64,000 nt of DNA. Source: Chitinimonas_A lacunae. Its GTDB lineage: Bacteria > Pseudomonadota > Gammaproteobacteria > Burkholderiales > Chitinimonadaceae. Where the stretch lies: contig NZ_JBHSBU010000001.1 in assembly GCF_042650885.1 (NCBI RefSeq), positions 2,790,001 through 2,854,000 of the forward strand, read 5' to 3'. The notes beneath the pieces were generated by a model. It was given only the letters and a program-made list of their open reading frames with translations. It did no database searches and was not told the DNA's origin. Of this stretch, positions 60,912-64,000 are shown piece by piece (positions within the stretch are counted from its first letter, which is position 1; each line of letters opens with the position of its first letter). Made by a program: the position numbers and the translations under genes.

Positions 60912-62273
60912 ATGGATGCCTCATCCCCTGCCCTGCTGCTGATCGACCCGGACCCGCTGCTGTTTGCCGCTGCCCAGGCCACCCTGGGTGAACGCTATGT
61001 ACTGGCCCGCAGCGACCGCGCCAGTGCGGCTCACGCCGCCAGCGGTGCCAGCGCCGCCGTGCTATCGGTCGCTGCCGACGACACAACGGCGCTCGGACTC
61101 TTGAAACATCTGCGTCAACGCCATCCCCGGCTCTCCTTACTCGCGCATCTGCCCTACCCCGACCGCCGCCTGGCCGCCCGTGTGCGGCGCGCCGGTGCCG
61201 ACCGGGTCATCGAAGGTGAACTCGACCTGCCGCGATTGCGTCAGGCGCTGGCAGAGGAACCAGCAGCCACGCTTGGACTGATCGGCAACAGCCCGCTACT
61301 CCAGACACTGCGGCAACGCATCCTGCGCTTTGCCGCCACGCCATTTCCGCTACTGATCCTTGGCGAACCCGGCAGCGGCAAGGAACGGGTCGCGCAGGCA
61401 GTCCACCAATCCTCCCCACGCGCCGCTCTGCCTTTTCTTGCCCTGAACTGTGCCGCCCTGCCCGCCACCCTGGCCGAGGCCACGCTGTTTGGCCACGCCC
61501 GCGGCGCCTTTACCGGTGCCGACGGCGCCCAGGCCGGTTTCTTCGAATCGGTCGGCAATGGCACGCTGTTTCTCGATGAAATCGGAGAATTGCCGCTGGA
61601 ACTCCAGGCCAAGCTCCTCCGGGTGCTCGAAGGCGGCGATTACGTCCGCCTGGGCGAAACCCGCCCGCGCCGCTTCGATGGCCGATTGATCGCCGCCACC
61701 AACCGCGATCTTTATGCCATGAGCGAACGCGGCAGTTTCCGGCCCGATCTGCTCGATCGTCTGGCCGTACTGACTTTGCATACCCCACCTCTGCGCCAAC
61801 TGGGCCCGGATCGACTCGCCCTGCTCGATCATCTGCTCGAAGCCAGCCAACGCGAACACGGCCTCACTCCATTCCGGCTTGACCCCGAGGCCCGTGCCGT
61901 CTGGCTCGCTTATGCCTTCCCCGGCAATGTGCGCGAACTGCGCAATATCACGCGGCGACTCCTGGCCAGCCATGCCGGAGAAACCATTAACGCCAGACAG
62001 TTACGGGCAGAACTCGTTATCGACACGGCCATTGCGACGAGTCCGGGCGGAGGCGGAGGCGGAGGCGGAGGCCAGCAGCCTAATCCGGCCGATCTGCTGT
62101 CCGGTGCGCAGCCGTTCGACCTGGACCATTGGCTCGCCACCCAAGAACGGGCGCTGATCGAGCAGGCGCTGCGGCTTGCCCATGGCCGGGTCGGCGAAGC
62201 GGCACGGCGGCTCGGGCTCAAGCGCGCCACCCTCTATAGCCGGATGGAAAGACTGTTCGGCCCTGCCGCGTAA
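60912..62273 (+). CDS. Sigma-54-dependent activator with degenerate receiver domain
   Basis: A 453-residue regulator. Residues 1-115 resemble a response-regulator receiver but lack an Asp where the phosphoacceptor is expected (AVLSVAADD). The AAA+ domain has GEPGSGKE (151), GAFTGA (198-203) and GTLFLDEIGE (217). A nine-Gly linker at about 378-386 leads to a Fis-type HTH (VGEAARRLGLKRATLYSRM). It diverges from mlaF and precedes a secretin gene, which it may control. Confidence 0.93.
   Translation: MDASSPALLLIDPDPLLFAAAQATLGERYVLARSDRASAAHAASGASAAVLSVAADDTTALGLLKHLRQRHPRLSLLAHLPYPDRRLAARVRRAGADRVIEGELDLPRLRQALAEEPAATLGLIGNSPLLQTLRQRILRFAATPFPLLILGEPGSGKERVAQAVHQSSPRAALPFLALNCAALPATLAEATLFGHARGAFTGADGAQAGFFESVGNGTLFLDEIGELPLELQAKLLRVLEGGDYVRLGETRPRRFDGRLIAATNRDLYAMSERGSFRPDLLDRLAVLTLHTPPLRQLGPDRLALLDHLLEASQREHGLTPFRLDPEARAVWLAYAFPGNVRELRNITRRLLASHAGETINARQLRAELVIDTAIATSPGGGGGGGGGQQPNPADLLSGAQPFDLDHWLATQERALIEQALRLAHGRVGEAARRLGLKRATLYSRMERLFGPAA
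62046..62072 (+). repeat. In-frame hexanucleotide repeat in the activator linker
   Basis: GGCGGA is repeated four times plus GGC, encoding nine Gly residues between the AAA+ and HTH domains. Gain or loss of a unit would change linker length without a frameshift. Confidence 0.85.
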
Positions 62274-62282
62274 ATCCTGCCA

Positions 62283-62297
62283 CGTAAATCATTTACG
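62283..62297. promoter_or_regulatory. 15-base perfect palindrome upstream of the secretin gene
   Basis: CGTAAAT-C-ATTTACG lies ten bases after the activator stop. A CGTAAATC half-site recurs at the stop codon itself. It could be an operator or a short hairpin terminator; no T-run follows. Confidence 0.45.
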
Positions 62298-62366
62298 CAG
62301 TCTTGCACCCCGGCATGCCCACTGCCTCGGCATAGACTGGCCCGGTCGAATCTAGGACCTCCTGCC

Positions 62367-63956
62367 ATGCCGCATCGTCTGATTCTCCTGGGCCTGCTTG
62401 TCTTGCTCGGCGCCTGCGCCAGCCGGCCACCCGATCCACCACCTTCTTCGCCCCCCAGCACCACACCGCCCCAGCCGGTACGCCATCCCATCGTGCTGCC
62501 CCGTCCGCAGAGCCAGACGCTCCTGCTGAGCGTCGCCGTCGATAACGTGCCGGTACGGGAGTTATTGCAAGCCCTGGCGCGTGACGCCCGGATCGATCTC
62601 GACCTCCATCCCCAGGTTCAAGGCTCCGTCACCCTGCAAGCCCGCCAACGCAGCCTGCCGCATCTGCTCGAACGGATACGCGTCCAATTGCCGCTGCGCT
62701 ACCGTCTACACGAGGGTGTGCTGAGCGTGCGCCCTGATACACCTTATCTACACAGTTACCCCATCGACTACCCCAGCTTTGCCCGGACCTTTGAAGCAGG
62801 ACTGGGCAGCGCATTGGGCGCACAGACCAGTCAGGAAGACAGCAATCGCTCGACCCTGACCCTCATCTCCCGTGGCGGCAACGACTTCTGGGCTGGGCTT
62901 GCCGCCAATGTCCAGGCGCTGATCGATCTCGACTTGAGCGACCAGGAACGGCAATCCCGCCTACAACGCGACCGCCAGTTTCAGCTTGAGCTGGTCAAGG
63001 CAGCTTCGCCTCTTCCCACCAGCGGCAACAGCAGCACCACCCCGGCCCCCAACAACGGGGAAAGCATCAATACGGCGCTGCGCAGCGTCAGCAACAACAA
63101 TCTGAGCAATGTGGCCATCCACCGTGAAACCGGCACGCTGACGGTGGCGGCCACCGAGCGCCAGCACCGCACCGTGGCTCGCTTTCTTGCCCAGGTAATC
63201 GCTGCCAGCCGGCGTCAGGTGATGATCGAAGCGACCGTAGTGGAAATCCGGCTCGGCGACGGCTTCCAGTCCGGTATCGACTGGCAGCGGGTGGGCGAAT
63301 TGTTCGGCACCACCCTGACGCTGGGCCAGCAGGCGGGTCTGCATGCGCCGGCCGCTTTCTCGATCAATCTGAAACGGGGCAGCCTCGATGCCAGCCTGCG
63401 GCTGCTCTCACGTTTCGGCGATGCGCGGGTGCTCTCCAATCCACGGCTGCTGGCCCTCAACAATCAGCCAGCCCTGCTCAAGGTGGTCGAAGAACTCCAA
63501 TACCTCGAACAAGGCGCGCTCCAGACCGTGCCGGTCGGTCTGCAACTGGCCCTGACACCACAGATCGGCGCCCAAGGCGATATCACCCTATTGATCCGCC
63601 CCACGCTTACCCGACTCAAGGATTTCGCCATCGACCCGGCCAGCGGCAAGCCGCTCGCCCCGCAACGCTTCGTCCGCGAACTGGAAACGGTCCTGCGCCT
63701 GACGGATGGCCAGACCGCCGTGATTGGTGGTCTGATGGAAAAACAGCAAAGCCGTCAGAGCGATGGCCTGCCCAATCTGCTGGACCTGCCCTGGCTCGGT
63801 CGCCTGTTCGGCCGCCACGACGAGTCCCGGGCCAAGACCGAACTGGTGCTGCTGCTGCGACCGCGGCTGATCGATGCCTCTCCCGTGGTCTCCCTCTCTC
63901 ATCGCAGCAATCCCGATCTCACAGACACTTCCAGTCAGGAGGAGGCACTTCCATGA
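62367..63956 (+). CDS. MshL/PilQ-like secretin lipoprotein
   Basis: A 529-residue protein with a lipobox signal (LVLLGAC), a Pro-rich linker, an STN-like domain at about 45-125 (LLLSVAVDNVPVRELLQALA), a second ring domain, and a C-terminal secretin domain. Secretin signatures are RQVMIEATVVEIRL, DARVLSNPRLLALNNQPA and LELVLLLRPRLID-like TELVLLLRPRLID. The domain set fits MSHA-pilus MshL or related type II/IV pilus secretins, not the T3SS secretin. Confidence 0.9.
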   Translation: MPHRLILLGLLVLLGACASRPPDPPPSSPPSTTPPQPVRHPIVLPRPQSQTLLLSVAVDNVPVRELLQALARDARIDLDLHPQVQGSVTLQARQRSLPHLLERIRVQLPLRYRLHEGVLSVRPDTPYLHSYPIDYPSFARTFEAGLGSALGAQTSQEDSNRSTLTLISRGGNDFWAGLAANVQALIDLDLSDQERQSRLQRDRQFQLELVKAASPLPTSGNSSTTPAPNNGESINTALRSVSNNNLSNVAIHRETGTLTVAATERQHRTVARFLAQVIAASRRQVMIEATVVEIRLGDGFQSGIDWQRVGELFGTTLTLGQQAGLHAPAAFSINLKRGSLDASLRLLSRFGDARVLSNPRLLALNNQPALLKVVEELQYLEQGALQTVPVGLQLALTPQIGAQGDITLLIRPTLTRLKDFAIDPASGKPLAPQRFVRELETVLRLTDGQTAVIGGLMEKQQSRQSDGLPNLLDLPWLGRLFGRHDESRAKTELVLLLRPRLIDASPVVSLSHRSNPDLTDTSSQEEALP

Positions 63957-64000
63957 GCCAGTTGCTAGATCATCTGCTGCACCAAGCGCCGGGCATTCCC
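63953..64000 (+). CDS. Start of the next gene in the pilus/secretin operon (truncated)
   Basis: An ATG overlapping the secretin stop (ATGA), with AGGAGGA seven to twelve bases upstream, opens a frame MSQLLDHLLHQAPGIP that runs off the window. Only 16 codons are visible; identity unknown. The position after an MshL-like gene suggests another pilus assembly component. Confidence 0.6.
   Translation, partial: MSQLLDHLLHQAPGIP

Noticed and set aside
62367..63956. Second T3SS secretin
   Set aside because: The lipobox, the STN domain and the neighbouring sigma-54 activator fit MshL/PilQ-type pilus secretins. It is 40 kb from the T3SS, whose own secretin starts at 290.
1..64000. CRISPR arrays, tRNA or rRNA genes, insertion sequences
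   Set aside because: I saw no regularly spaced direct repeats, no cloverleaf-like gene and no transposase frame anywhere in the window.

Overview
The window is about 64 kb of GC-rich DNA (low 60s % by eye). It comes from a betaproteobacterium, probably order Neisseriales or Burkholderiales. Three things support this: the chromosomal order mla - bolA - murA - his - tatABC - degS-like protease - Nif3 - petABC - sspAB; a short-form HisG; and a type III secretion system (T3SS) arranged like the Bordetella bsc locus. I cannot name the genus. No tRNA, rRNA, CRISPR array or insertion sequence was seen.

Region 1 (1-22 kb) is a nearly complete Ysc/Bsc-type injectisome. On the minus strand, from about 14.6 kb down to 1, lie a small LcrG-like gene, two tandem needle-tip/filament genes, a translocator chaperone, two translocators, a second chaperone, a TPR protein, then sctI-J-K-L-N-O-P-Q-R-S-T-U, a CesT-type chaperone and the start of the secretin sctC. 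On the plus strand, from 14.9 kb, lie the gatekeeper sctW, its chaperone, sctX, sctY, sctV, sctD, sctE-like and sctF. A SpoIIAA-type antagonist (BtrV-like) sits on the opposite strand between sctV and sctD. A serine kinase/anti-sigma gene (BtrW-like), co-transcribed with another T3SS chaperone, lies just beyond sctF.

Region 2 (23-32 kb) is the most unusual part. A plus-strand set of membrane genes surrounds a SpoIIE-type PP2C phosphatase (BtrU-like). It holds two small two-pass sensors, two proteins that fuse a two-pass sensor to a polytopic MFS-like domain, and a periplasmic ABC-type substrate-binding protein. A GNAT acetyltransferase lies on the opposite strand between the two sets. With the BtrV- and BtrW-like genes this suggests an input module for the partner-switching cascade that controls type III secretion. 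The sigma factor itself is not in the window.

Region 3 (32-38 kb) is housekeeping: sspB, sspA, the cytochrome bc1 operon petABC, a Nif3-family gene and a DegS/AlgW-like protease. Region 4 (38.7-53.3 kb) is a long minus-strand stretch: hisG, hisD, a SWIM-Snf2 helicase, an SRPBCC gene, hisC, a 0.6-kb AT-rich gap, hisB-H-A-F-I-E, hinT, tatABC and a YdjM-like membrane gene. Region 5 (53.4-60.8 kb) holds murA, a small membrane protein, the BolA-family ibaG, an ABC-2 exporter, and mlaA with the mlaFEDCB phospholipid-transport operon. Region 6 (60.9-64 kb) begins a plus-strand locus with a sigma-54 activator and an MshL/PilQ-like secretin.

Several intergenic gaps share a roughly 28-30 bp AT-rich motif in both orientations that I could not assign to a known element.
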